Source: a virus
Direction: 5' to 3' (one strand)
Length of the DNA: 35,801 nucleotides
IMG/VR virus record: IMGVR_UViG_3300025108_000178
Span: 1 to 35,801 of that record
Positions 26,017 through 33,349 of this stretch are shown here, piece after piece. Made by a program: the position numbers and the translations under genes. The first letter of the stretch is position 1. Every line of letters starts with the position of its first letter. The notes beneath the pieces were generated by a model that was not told the DNA's origin, did no database searches, and saw only the letters and a program-made list of their open reading frames with translations.

Positions 26017-26778
26017 ATGAATGAAGAAACAAGAGACGTAGTAAAACAAGAAAGTGGATCATTAGCAACTTTGGACTTCGTATCAGACTCAGGAATGGGT
26101 TTAGAGAACGTAGACAAACAAGATCTAGCTTTACCTTTTTTGAAACTGTTACAATCAGGATCAGATGAGACTAAAAAGAAACATGCAAAGTATGTAGAAG
26201 GCGCTGAAGCTGGTATGTTCTACAATACAGTTACAAAAAAACTGTATAATGGAGAAAAAGGAATAGAAGTTATTCCTGTATTCTACAAGATGACATATCC
26301 AGAGTGGGCACCTTTTGAAAAAAGAGAAGGTAGACCTATACATAATGACAGAGGACCTGGAATTATGTCGAAGGTAACTCAAAATGATAGAAACAAAGAT
26401 ATGTTAGATAATGGAAATGAAATTATCAAAACAGCGAATCACTTTGTAATTATTAATGGTGAGAGACCGGAGAAAGCTTTGATGACTATGAAGTCAACAC
26501 AGCTTAAGGTAAGTAGACAATGGAATTCTTTAATGGAGAATGAATTTGAAAACGATCCTAACACAGGAAAATCTTTACAAGCACCTACATTTTCTAGAAT
26601 TTATAAATTAAATTCTGTTGAAAACTCAGGTAGTTTTACTTGGCATGGTTACAATGTGTCTATGGTAAGAAAAGTAGACAATGCCGGCCTATATCAAATG
26701 GCTAGAGATTTTTATAACTCTTTGAAAAACAGTCAGCAAAAAGCTGCAGCTGTAACACAAGAGGAATCTAACTACTAA
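26017..26778 (+). CDS. Conserved phage replication-block protein, possible ssDNA-binding protein
   Basis: A 253-residue soluble protein. The segment 'KQDLALPFLKLLQSGSDET' (about 34-52), then 'GMFYNTVTKKLYNGEKGIEV' and 'IPVFYKMTYPEW' in the middle, and a polar C-terminal tail are shared with a widespread marine phage family in replication modules. The middle looks like a strand-rich OB-type or Erf-like core, and the acidic/polar tail (QQKAAAVTQEESNY) recalls single-strand DNA-binding proteins. No catalytic motif is seen. The ssDNA-binding role is an inference from neighbours and architecture. Confidence 0.55.
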   Translation: MNEETRDVVKQESGSLATLDFVSDSGMGLENVDKQDLALPFLKLLQSGSDETKKKHAKYVEGAEAGMFYNTVTKKLYNGEKGIEVIPVFYKMTYPEWAPFEKREGRPIHNDRGPGIMSKVTQNDRNKDMLDNGNEIIKTANHFVIINGERPEKALMTMKSTQLKVSRQWNSLMENEFENDPNTGKSLQAPTFSRIYKLNSVENSGSFTWHGYNVSMVRKVDNAGLYQMARDFYNSLKNSQQKAAAVTQEESNY

Positions 26779-26800
26779 TTCTACTCTTATGGAGCAGATA

Positions 26801-26830
26801 GGAGCGGCAAAGCGAGAGTGGAGCCGCTCC
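26801..26830 (+). promoter_or_regulatory. GC-rich hairpin in the primase leader
   Basis: GGAGCGGC (26801-26808) pairs perfectly with GCCGCTCC (26823-26830) around a 14-base loop (AAAGCGAGAGTGGA). Seven of the eight pairs are G-C, and CCCGGG follows at 26833-26838, so the region stands out in AT-rich DNA. It lies 14 bases before the chosen primase start and has no T-run. It may control translation of the primase, or be a protein-binding or replication signal. Confidence 0.5.
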
Positions 26831-26844
26831 GACCCGGGATCTTT

Positions 26845-28413
26845 ATGGTTGAAAAATTTATAGAATTATTTACTGGATACCAAGGCGACTTTGGTATTGC
26901 CGATATGTCTTCGGCACAATTAGACACTGACAAAAACAAACTCAAACCAAACTATGAGTGGGCTGGTAGACCAATTACACAAGGTGATTATAAAGATCAC
27001 ATTGAAGGTAAAATATCTATTGGTATACAACCATGTAGATTAGATAAAACAGTTCAGTTTGGTTGTATTGATATAGACTCAAAAGATTATTCAAGTTTTA
27101 AAGTTGAACATTATCTAGCATTGTTTCAACAATTTAAATTACCACTAATACCATTGTTATCTAAGAGTGGAGGATTGCATTGTTACTTGTTTTTAAAAGA
27201 ACCCATACCAGCTGTCGATCTGATCTCGGCGTTGAAGTCTTTTCTTCTGCCACTTGGATTAGATCCTGACACAGAGGTTTTTCCAAAACAGAAAGAATTA
27301 AAGGAAGATGACAAAGGCGAAATAAAACCAGGTAACTTTATAAACTTACCTTACTACAATAATGGTAGCACAAAAAGATATGCAGTTGATAAAGATAATA
27401 ACAAATTAGATTTAGAAAAATTTATAGAAGTTGCTAATCAAAGCAAGATTGGTAAACAAGAACTAGAAAAACTAGTAGATGAAACATACAGAAATATATT
27501 AATAGGTACAGATCCAGAGTTTGAAGATGGTCCACCATGTTTAGCATTGTGTTCAAAACGAAAACTAGATGATGGTAGAGATAGGTTTATGTATAACTAC
27601 ATGGTCTTTGCTAAAAAGAAATACAAAGACAAATGGCCAGATCAAGTTGCAAAAGCAAACTATAGTTATCTAGAAGACCCATGGGATAAAACAAAACTAG
27701 ATTCTAAAATAACTGCATGGAAAAAAGATACTGCAGGTCATACTTGTTATGAAGATCCAATACAAAGTAAATGCATGCGTACACTTTGTTTCTCAAGGCC
27801 GTTTGGTGTTAAGTCAGACAGTATTACAATGTTTCCTGACATCACAGATTTTGAAATTATAATGTATGCAGAACCAGAATATAGATTTAATGTTGTACTA
27901 CCTGATGGAACTAAAGAAGGTGTTGTTGCAAACCACAGAAGATTAATTACAAAACAAACTGAGTTGTTAGATTTGATATGGGAACAGACAGGTATCTACC
28001 ATGAACCATTAAAACCAAAAGATTTTAGAGCAAAACTAACAGAACTTAGAAAAGGTTCTACTAAGATATCACCGCCAGCAGGCACACAAATAGAAGATAG
28101 ATTGAATGAAGAACTATATCAATATTGTGTTAATGGGCCACGTGCAAAAAACAGAATACAAATCAACAGTGGTTCTTGTTTGACAGAAGAGGGTTTTCAT
28201 TTATTTAGATTTAATTCTTTCATAGATCACCTAGGATCTAGTTGGAAAATACCAGAGGAAAGAATAGCACAGAAACTAAAAGATAAATGTCAAGTTGAGT
28301 TCAACCATTCATTAAATGTAGATGGTAAAACAATTAAAGTATGTAGACTAAAACAATTACATATAGATAAGATAGAATATAAACCAGTTGAAAGAAAAGA
28401 GAGTAACTACTAA
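26845..28413 (+). CDS. AEP-type DNA primase (archaeo-eukaryotic primase superfamily)
   Basis: A 522-residue protein from the ATG at 26845 (a GTG at 26818 in the hairpin loop is also in frame). The catalytic pattern is clear: CIDIDS (74-79) gives the metal-binding DxD (Asp76, Asp78), SGGLHCYLF (108-116) gives the Ser/His motif (His112), and 'EVFPKQ' at 144-149 plus 'NLPYY' at 167-171 fit motif III. A later Cys cluster 'CYEDPIQSKCMRTLCFSRPF' may bind zinc, as in other phage AEP proteins. It should make primers for the polymerase. The domain resembles the TOTE-type primases, inferred by eye. The next gene starts on its last base. Confidence 0.75.
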   Translation: MVEKFIELFTGYQGDFGIADMSSAQLDTDKNKLKPNYEWAGRPITQGDYKDHIEGKISIGIQPCRLDKTVQFGCIDIDSKDYSSFKVEHYLALFQQFKLPLIPLLSKSGGLHCYLFLKEPIPAVDLISALKSFLLPLGLDPDTEVFPKQKELKEDDKGEIKPGNFINLPYYNNGSTKRYAVDKDNNKLDLEKFIEVANQSKIGKQELEKLVDETYRNILIGTDPEFEDGPPCLALCSKRKLDDGRDRFMYNYMVFAKKKYKDKWPDQVAKANYSYLEDPWDKTKLDSKITAWKKDTAGHTCYEDPIQSKCMRTLCFSRPFGVKSDSITMFPDITDFEIIMYAEPEYRFNVVLPDGTKEGVVANHRRLITKQTELLDLIWEQTGIYHEPLKPKDFRAKLTELRKGSTKISPPAGTQIEDRLNEELYQYCVNGPRAKNRIQINSGSCLTEEGFHLFRFNSFIDHLGSSWKIPEERIAQKLKDKCQVEFNHSLNVDGKTIKVCRLKQLHIDKIEYKPVERKESNY

Positions 28414-29849
28414 TGAGATATAAGGTAGTGGGTCCACCAGGCACAGGTAAGACAAGAAGATTGTTAAACGAAGTACAGAAGTATGTGGACAAAGGCACAC
28501 CGCTAAATCGTATAGGTTACTTTGCTTTTACTCGTAAAGCTGCGGGTGAAGCAAGAGATAGGTTTTTAAAAATAAAAACAGAACTTACAAAGAAAGATAT
28601 AAAATACTTTCAAACACTACACTCACTAGCATTTAATAGACTAGGTCTTAAAGAAGAAAACGTTATGCAAGATCTTAACTACAAAGCAATAGGTGATAGC
28701 TGTGGCATACAAATTAAATACGCGTCATATGAAACTAATAATTGGAATGGTATATTTTCATCTGACAGTGAGTATCTAGGGCTAATTAACTTAGCAAGAG
28801 TGAAACAAATATCTGTATTAGATCAGTTAGATTTAAACGAACACTTATCTAAAATTGAAAGAGACAAACTAGATGCAATAGAAAAAGAAATTAACAACTA
28901 TAAAAAAGTATATGGTCTTATAGATTTTACAGACATGATACAAAAATTTTTAGACACAAAAGATGTGCCAGAGTTTGATGTTATATTTGTAGATGAAGCA
29001 CAAGATCTGTCGCTAATACAATGGTCTATGATAAATAAAATAGAACAAGATACAAAATGTGATGTGTGGGTAGCAGGTGATGATGACCAAGCTATATTTG
29101 GTTGGGCTGGTGCAGATGTAGATTCTTTTATTGACTATGACGCAACAGAAATACCACTTACAAAGTCAGAAAGAGTGCCGAGTAGTATACAGAAAATTGC
29201 ATTAGATGTCATTGATAGAATACAAGATAATAGAATTGACAAAGAGTATTTTCCAAAGTCTGAATTTGGTGAAATTTACGAAAGATATAAACTATCAGAT
29301 ATAGATATGTCTACAGGTGATTGGTTAATACTTACAAGAACTAAATCATTATTAAAACCAATACCAACTTATTTAAAAAAGAAAGGTTTATTTTTTAATA
29401 CAACACAAGGAAATAGTATTGGTAAAAGTTTGTATGAGGATATACAATACTGGTCTCAATTACAAAAAAAGATCACTCTTCCTGATATACAATTACAAAG
29501 AATTAAAGAAAGAATAAAAGGACCAATGAATCTATCGTTGAAATGGTATGATGCATTTAACAATGTATCTGACAGTCAGATAACTTACATGAAGTTATTG
29601 TTACTTAACAATGAAGATCCAACAAAAGAAGCAAGAATAAAAGTATCAACGATACATGGTGCAAAAGGTGGTGAAGCAACTAACGTTGTTTTGTTTTTAA
29701 ACCACACATCAAATACACTCAAAGGAGCAAAAAAATCTATACAAAAACAAGATGAAGAATATCGTGTTTGGTATGTAGGTATCACAAGAACTATGAAAAA
29801 TTTATACTTAATAAAATGTCCAAACAAATCTAAGGAGTTTAAAATATGA
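28413..29849 (+). CDS. SF1 helicase, UvrD/Rep-like
   Basis: A 478-residue superfamily 1 helicase with GPPGTGKT (7-14, Walker A) and 'FAFTRKAAGEARDR' (motif Ia). It has VDEAQD (193-198, motif II), GDDDQAIFGWAGA (222-234, motif III), STIHGAKGGE (about 413-422, motif V) and 'YRVWYVGITR' near 450 (motif VI). The overall length is much shorter than UvrD (about 720 residues), with a small 1B/2B region, as usual for phage versions. It should unwind DNA 3' to 5' for replication or repair. It is coupled to the primase gene by a one-base overlap, so the two probably act together. Confidence 0.9.
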   Translation: MRYKVVGPPGTGKTRRLLNEVQKYVDKGTPLNRIGYFAFTRKAAGEARDRFLKIKTELTKKDIKYFQTLHSLAFNRLGLKEENVMQDLNYKAIGDSCGIQIKYASYETNNWNGIFSSDSEYLGLINLARVKQISVLDQLDLNEHLSKIERDKLDAIEKEINNYKKVYGLIDFTDMIQKFLDTKDVPEFDVIFVDEAQDLSLIQWSMINKIEQDTKCDVWVAGDDDQAIFGWAGADVDSFIDYDATEIPLTKSERVPSSIQKIALDVIDRIQDNRIDKEYFPKSEFGEIYERYKLSDIDMSTGDWLILTRTKSLLKPIPTYLKKKGLFFNTTQGNSIGKSLYEDIQYWSQLQKKITLPDIQLQRIKERIKGPMNLSLKWYDAFNNVSDSQITYMKLLLLNNEDPTKEARIKVSTIHGAKGGEATNVVLFLNHTSNTLKGAKKSIQKQDEEYRVWYVGITRTMKNLYLIKCPNKSKEFKI

Positions 29850-30064
29850 GCGACGATCCATACTTAAAACAAGTTTCAGGTACACATTATATGTACATGA
29901 AAATACAGCCAGCAGAATTTATAAACAAGAATAAATTGCTTTTTGCAGAAGGGAATGCTATAAAATATATATGCAGACACTCTCACAAAGGCGGAGTAGA
30001 AGACATAGATAAAGCTATACATTATTTAGAAATGATAAAGGAAAGAGACTACAATGCCGAGTAA
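29846..30064 (+). CDS. DUF3310-type small protein
   Basis: A 72-residue protein with the pattern of DUF3310: 'THYMYMKIQPAEFI' (13-26), then 'FAEGNAIKYICRHSHKGGVE' (33-52) and 'DIDKAIHYLEMI' (53-64). The family is common in phages beside replication and nucleotide genes, and its biochemical activity has not been settled. The start overlaps the end of the helicase gene (ATGA overlap) and the stop overlaps the next gene by eleven bases, so the genes form one operon. Confidence 0.8.
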   Translation: MSDDPYLKQVSGTHYMYMKIQPAEFINKNKLLFAEGNAIKYICRHSHKGGVEDIDKAIHYLEMIKERDYNAE

Positions 30065-30248
30065 ATCTATAATTAAAAAAACTATTAAAGTTGAAGATAA
30101 GTATACGTTTGACTTAGAGATATATCCTAGATTAGTTTCATGGGAAATATATCCTAAAGATCACCACGCTGCTTTGTATGCTTTTAGTAATAAAGATAAA
30201 CTAAATAAAATAATAGAAGAAGAACATGTTTATGAACCTAAAAAATAA
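30054..30248 (+). CDS. Small hypothetical protein
   Basis: A 64-residue basic/mixed protein (MPSKSIIKKTIKVEDKYTFD...), soluble, with predicted strands (DKYTFDLEIYPRLVSWEIYP) and a helical end. Its start lies eleven bases before the end of the DUF3310 gene. I do not recognise it. It lies between DUF3310 and DNA polymerase and is probably a small accessory of the replication block. Confidence 0.6.
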   Translation: MPSKSIIKKTIKVEDKYTFDLEIYPRLVSWEIYPKDHHAALYAFSNKDKLNKIIEEEHVYEPKK

Positions 30249-30249
30249 T

Positions 30250-32091
30250 ATGATATTTAAAGCACAAACAGAATGGGTTAAACCTACTGAGTTTCCAGAC
30301 TTAAGATTTTGTGATGAGATTGCAATTGATTTAGAAACACATGATCCAGAATTAAAAACTATGGGCTCAGGTTCTGTAGTTGGTAAAGGTAAAGTTGTAG
30401 GCATTGCAATTGCAACAGATGGCTATGCAGGGTACTTTCCATTCGACCACGAAGGTGGTGGTAACTTAGAAAAAAGTAAAGTAATTCAATGGTTTACAGA
30501 TATTTGTGCATCTAATTCTACTAAAATATTTCACAACGCAATGTACGATATCTCATGGATTAAAGCTATGGGTATAAAAGTCAACGGAAGAATTGTTGAC
30601 ACTATGATTGCAGCATCATTAGTTAACGAAAACAGATTTAGATATGATCTTGGATCACTGGGTTGGGATTATTGTGGTCAAGGTAAGAGTGAGGCAGAAC
30701 TAAACAATGCAGCAAAAGAATGGGGACTAGATCCTAAAGCTGATATGTGGAAGATGCCTGCAATGTATGTAGGTAACTATGCTGAACGTGATGCAGAATT
30801 AACTTTAGCACTTTGGAAAGTTATGCAAAAAGAAATTATAGACCAAGACCTTCAATCTATTTTTGATTTGGAAACGGATCTTTTTCCTTGCCTGGTCGAT
30901 ATGCGATTTCTTGGGGTGAGAGTGGACGTTCAAAAAGCTCATACACTGAAGCAACAACTAGCATCAGAAGAAGAAACATTACTCCAAAAAGTAGAAAAAG
31001 AAACAGGAGTACAAACTCAAATATGGGCAGCGCGATCGATAGCCAAAGTCTTTGATAAATTAAACCTGGAATACGAACGGACAGAAAAAACACAAGCGCC
31101 TTCATTTACTAAAAACTTTCTTTCTACTCATAAACATCCTTTAGTACAATGTATATCAAAAGCAAGAGAGATTAACAAGGCACATACAACATTTATAGAT
31201 ACTATTATAAAACACGAACACAATGGTAGGATTCATGCAGACATAAATCAAATTAGATCAGATACTGGTGGAACAGTAACTGGTAGATTTTCATATTCGA
31301 ATCCAAACTTACAACAAATTCCTGCTCGTAACAAAGACTTAGGGCCGATGATTAGATCCCTCTTTATTCCTGAGTCTGGTTGCGAGTGGGGATGCTTTGA
31401 CTACAGTCAACAAGAACCAAGACTAGTAGTTCACTACGCATCCCTTGATCAAGACGCAAGTGTCTTTGGCGTTAAAGATTCTTACCTACAAGATGACGCT
31501 GACTTTCATACAATCGTTGCTAAGATGGCAGACATACCAAGAAGTCAAGCTAAAGTAATTAATCTTGGTTTGTTTTATGGTATGGGTAAAGCTAAACTAC
31601 AGGCAGAACTTGGTGTATCAAAAGAAAAAGCAGAAGAACTATTTTCTATCTATCACGAAAGAGTTCCATTTGTAAAAAGTTTAACTAAATCTGTATCTAA
31701 CAGAGCACAGCAACGTGGACAGATAAGAACTTTACTTGGTAGATTATGCAGGTTTCATTTATGGGAACCTAATCAATTTGGTATACATAAAGCTTTACCA
31801 TTTGACCAAGCCCGCCAGGAATATGGAGCAGGCATCAAGCGTGCTTATACATACAAAGCTTTGAATAAATTAATTCAAGGATCTGCTGCAGATATGACTA
31901 AAAAATCAATGTTAGAACTGTATAAAGAAGGAATTGTTGCACACATACAAGTGCATGACGAGTTGGATATTTCTGTAGAAGATGATAAAAAAGCTAAACT
32001 TATAAAAGAAATTATGGAATCCGCAGTTGAACTTGAGATACCTAATAAGGTAGATTATGAAAAAGGGTCTAATTGGGGTGATATAAAATAA
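30250..32091 (+). CDS. polA: Family A DNA polymerase with 3'-5' exonuclease domain, Leu762 type
   Basis: A 613-residue polymerase (MIFKAQTEW start; ATGs at 30226 and 30232 are also in frame). Exonuclease motifs are DLE (Asp27, Glu29), HNAMYD (Asp100) and YAERD (Tyr177, Asp181). Polymerase motif A is DYSQQEPR (384-391), motif B RSQAKVINLGLFYG (431-444) and motif C HDE (569-571). In motif B the residue matching E. coli F762 is Leu439, where E. coli has Phe and T7 has Tyr. No 5'-3' exonuclease domain is present. It replicates the phage genome together with the primase and helicase upstream. Codon use is locally more GC-rich at 30840-31090 and 31320-31510. Confidence 0.93.
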   Translation: MIFKAQTEWVKPTEFPDLRFCDEIAIDLETHDPELKTMGSGSVVGKGKVVGIAIATDGYAGYFPFDHEGGGNLEKSKVIQWFTDICASNSTKIFHNAMYDISWIKAMGIKVNGRIVDTMIAASLVNENRFRYDLGSLGWDYCGQGKSEAELNNAAKEWGLDPKADMWKMPAMYVGNYAERDAELTLALWKVMQKEIIDQDLQSIFDLETDLFPCLVDMRFLGVRVDVQKAHTLKQQLASEEETLLQKVEKETGVQTQIWAARSIAKVFDKLNLEYERTEKTQAPSFTKNFLSTHKHPLVQCISKAREINKAHTTFIDTIIKHEHNGRIHADINQIRSDTGGTVTGRFSYSNPNLQQIPARNKDLGPMIRSLFIPESGCEWGCFDYSQQEPRLVVHYASLDQDASVFGVKDSYLQDDADFHTIVAKMADIPRSQAKVINLGLFYGMGKAKLQAELGVSKEKAEELFSIYHERVPFVKSLTKSVSNRAQQRGQIRTLLGRLCRFHLWEPNQFGIHKALPFDQARQEYGAGIKRAYTYKALNKLIQGSAADMTKKSMLELYKEGIVAHIQVHDELDISVEDDKKAKLIKEIMESAVELEIPNKVDYEKGSNWGDIK

Positions 32092-32450
32092 TGTTTTTAA
32101 TAAATACATATTTGGACAAAAGTAAAATACAAGGTGTTGGAGTTTTTTCAAACGAAAATGTTATGAAAGGACAAAAGATAAAAGAAATAAGACCTGAGTT
32201 TGAATTTAGATTTGATAAAACAAATTTACCAAAAATGCCTTTAGCATTTGCTAATTTTATTGAATCTCATGGGTATGAAAATAATAAATATGAATACGTT
32301 TTAAGTATTGATAATGAAAAATATTTAAATCATAGCACAAATCCTAATGTAGATGATGATGGAATAGCCTTAAAAAATATTAAAATAGGTGACGAAATTA
32401 CCATAGACTACAGAGATTTTGATGATAGCACTGAATCATGGCTTACTTAA
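32091..32450 (+). CDS. Small SET-domain protein (probable protein-lysine methyltransferase)
   Basis: A 119-residue protein formed entirely by a SET domain. 'IQGVGVFSNENVMKGQKI' (13-30) is the start of the SET fold. 'YLNHSTNPNVDDDGIALKNI' (78-97) carries the NHSxxPN motif (Asn80, His81), and GDEITIDYRDF (100-110) carries the final Tyr107 that lines the active site. No Cys-rich post-SET region exists. It should use S-adenosylmethionine to methylate lysine on an unknown protein, either of the host or of the phage. It starts on the last base of the polymerase stop. Confidence 0.87.
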   Translation: MFLINTYLDKSKIQGVGVFSNENVMKGQKIKEIRPEFEFRFDKTNLPKMPLAFANFIESHGYENNKYEYVLSIDNEKYLNHSTNPNVDDDGIALKNIKIGDEITIDYRDFDDSTESWLT

Positions 32451-33088
32451 ATGCAAACATACCACCAACTTACGCACAAATAAAAAAGGAGTACTTATAT
32501 GATCTTAAAAAACATCATGGAGAAGTTGAAGACTGCATTGTGTTTGGTCTTAGCGCTATTTCAGGTCGTGCTATTTTATTCCATGCGATTATGGAGAATG
32601 GCGCTGTCTTTTATCGTCTCCCGATATCTGCCTTCATTCAGAGAGGATTTAGACCGGAAGATGTTCCAAAACGTAGACTTGATGAACTTCAGCTTTGGAA
32701 TTGTTTTAGCTATTATCCTGCTGTTCATATTTGGGATTTATTAGCAGGTACTTCAGGTAAGTACATAGGCAAAGATAAAAAATGGCATCACGGTAAATAT
32801 TTATTTACCGTTGACTTTGCACATCCAGAGAGTAATATACTAGACGTCGAACATTCTGAAATACCGCACGAACATAAGTGCGCACACATAATTGCATTAA
32901 ATGATGGTAATTATGCAGCACAACCTAACAATAGATGTATATGGGATTTACCTTCTTTCACTGTGAAAGATAATATTCCTGACTGGAAAGTGCAAACTTC
33001 AGAATGGAACGTAGAAGATTCTGGACAATGGAAAACAGAAGACACCGACAAGTTCTTTTACGAAATTGAGGAGAAAAAAAATGATTAA
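32438..33088 (+). CDS. Conserved phage protein downstream of SET, function unknown
   Basis: A 216-residue soluble protein that starts 13 bases before the SET stop. The N-terminal block (MAYLNANIPPTYAQIKKEYL, then KKHHGEVEDCIVFGLSAI) and the following 'ENGAVFYRLPISAFIQRGF' are highly characteristic of marine phages. The middle carries many aromatics and histidines (WHHGKYLFTVDFAHPES; EIPHEHKCAHIIALND). The C-terminal 'DWKVQTSEWNVEDSGQWKTE' is Trp- and Glu-rich. The His residues could bind a metal. No known enzyme motif is seen, so I leave the function open. Confidence 0.8.
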   Translation: MAYLNANIPPTYAQIKKEYLYDLKKHHGEVEDCIVFGLSAISGRAILFHAIMENGAVFYRLPISAFIQRGFRPEDVPKRRLDELQLWNCFSYYPAVHIWDLLAGTSGKYIGKDKKWHHGKYLFTVDFAHPESNILDVEHSEIPHEHKCAHIIALNDGNYAAQPNNRCIWDLPSFTVKDNIPDWKVQTSEWNVEDSGQWKTEDTDKFFYEIEEKKND

Positions 33089-33182
33089 AAGAGTAATAAA
33101 CAGAGCAACAAATCTGTGGAGAAGATGGGTTGTAGCACCAATTAAAAAGATTTGGAGTTGGTTAATAAGCTGGATTAAATAA
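33081..33182 (+). CDS. 33-residue Trp-rich cationic peptide
   Basis: The sequence MIKRVINRATNLWRRW continues with 17 more residues to ...WSWLISWIK. It has eight Lys/Arg, no acidic residues and five Trp (13, 16, 25, 27, 31), with a Pro at 20 between two helices. A GAGGAG ribosome binding site (33068-33073) precedes it and its start overlaps the previous gene by eight bases. This composition is that of membrane-active peptides. It may be a small holin-like or host-toxic peptide, or a membrane-anchored subunit. No homologue can be named. Confidence 0.7.
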   Translation: MIKRVINRATNLWRRWVVAPIKKIWSWLISWIK

Positions 33183-33183
33183 T

Positions 33184-33345
33184 ATGACAGTGTGTAATAA
33201 ATGTTTTCACCCATGTCATTGTGGTGAAGACAAAGATTTACATGCAGATGAATATGGCATTTGCACCTGTGAAGGATGTGAATGCAAAGATAGTAATGTA
33301 GATAAAACATATGAAAACGAGGTTGAAAAAAGTAATGGAGGCTAA
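33184..33345 (+). CDS. 53-residue Cys-rich, probable zinc-binding protein
   Basis: The ATG follows the previous stop after one base. The protein has eight cysteines in two clusters: C4, C7, C11, C13 (with His9 and His12) and C27, C29, C32, C34, separated by 'GEDKDLHADEYGI', then an acidic C-terminus. The clusters are dense enough for two zinc or other metal sites. Similar small Cys/His proteins occur at this place in uncultured marine phages. A DNA- or protein-binding regulator, or a metal-binding role, is possible. Confidence 0.75.
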   Translation: MTVCNKCFHPCHCGEDKDLHADEYGICTCEGCECKDSNVDKTYENEVEKSNGG

Positions 33346-33349
33346 TAGG

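Noticed and set aside
26818-26844. GTG at 26818 as the primase start
   Set aside because: It lies in a hairpin loop, adds only nine unpatterned residues and has no good ribosome binding site. ATG 26845 begins with a natural MVEKFIELF. It cannot be fully excluded.
32499-32744. Alternative 81-residue plus frame inside the gene at 32438
   Set aside because: It lies fully inside a longer, well-patterned gene in another frame, and its hydrophobic product has no other support.
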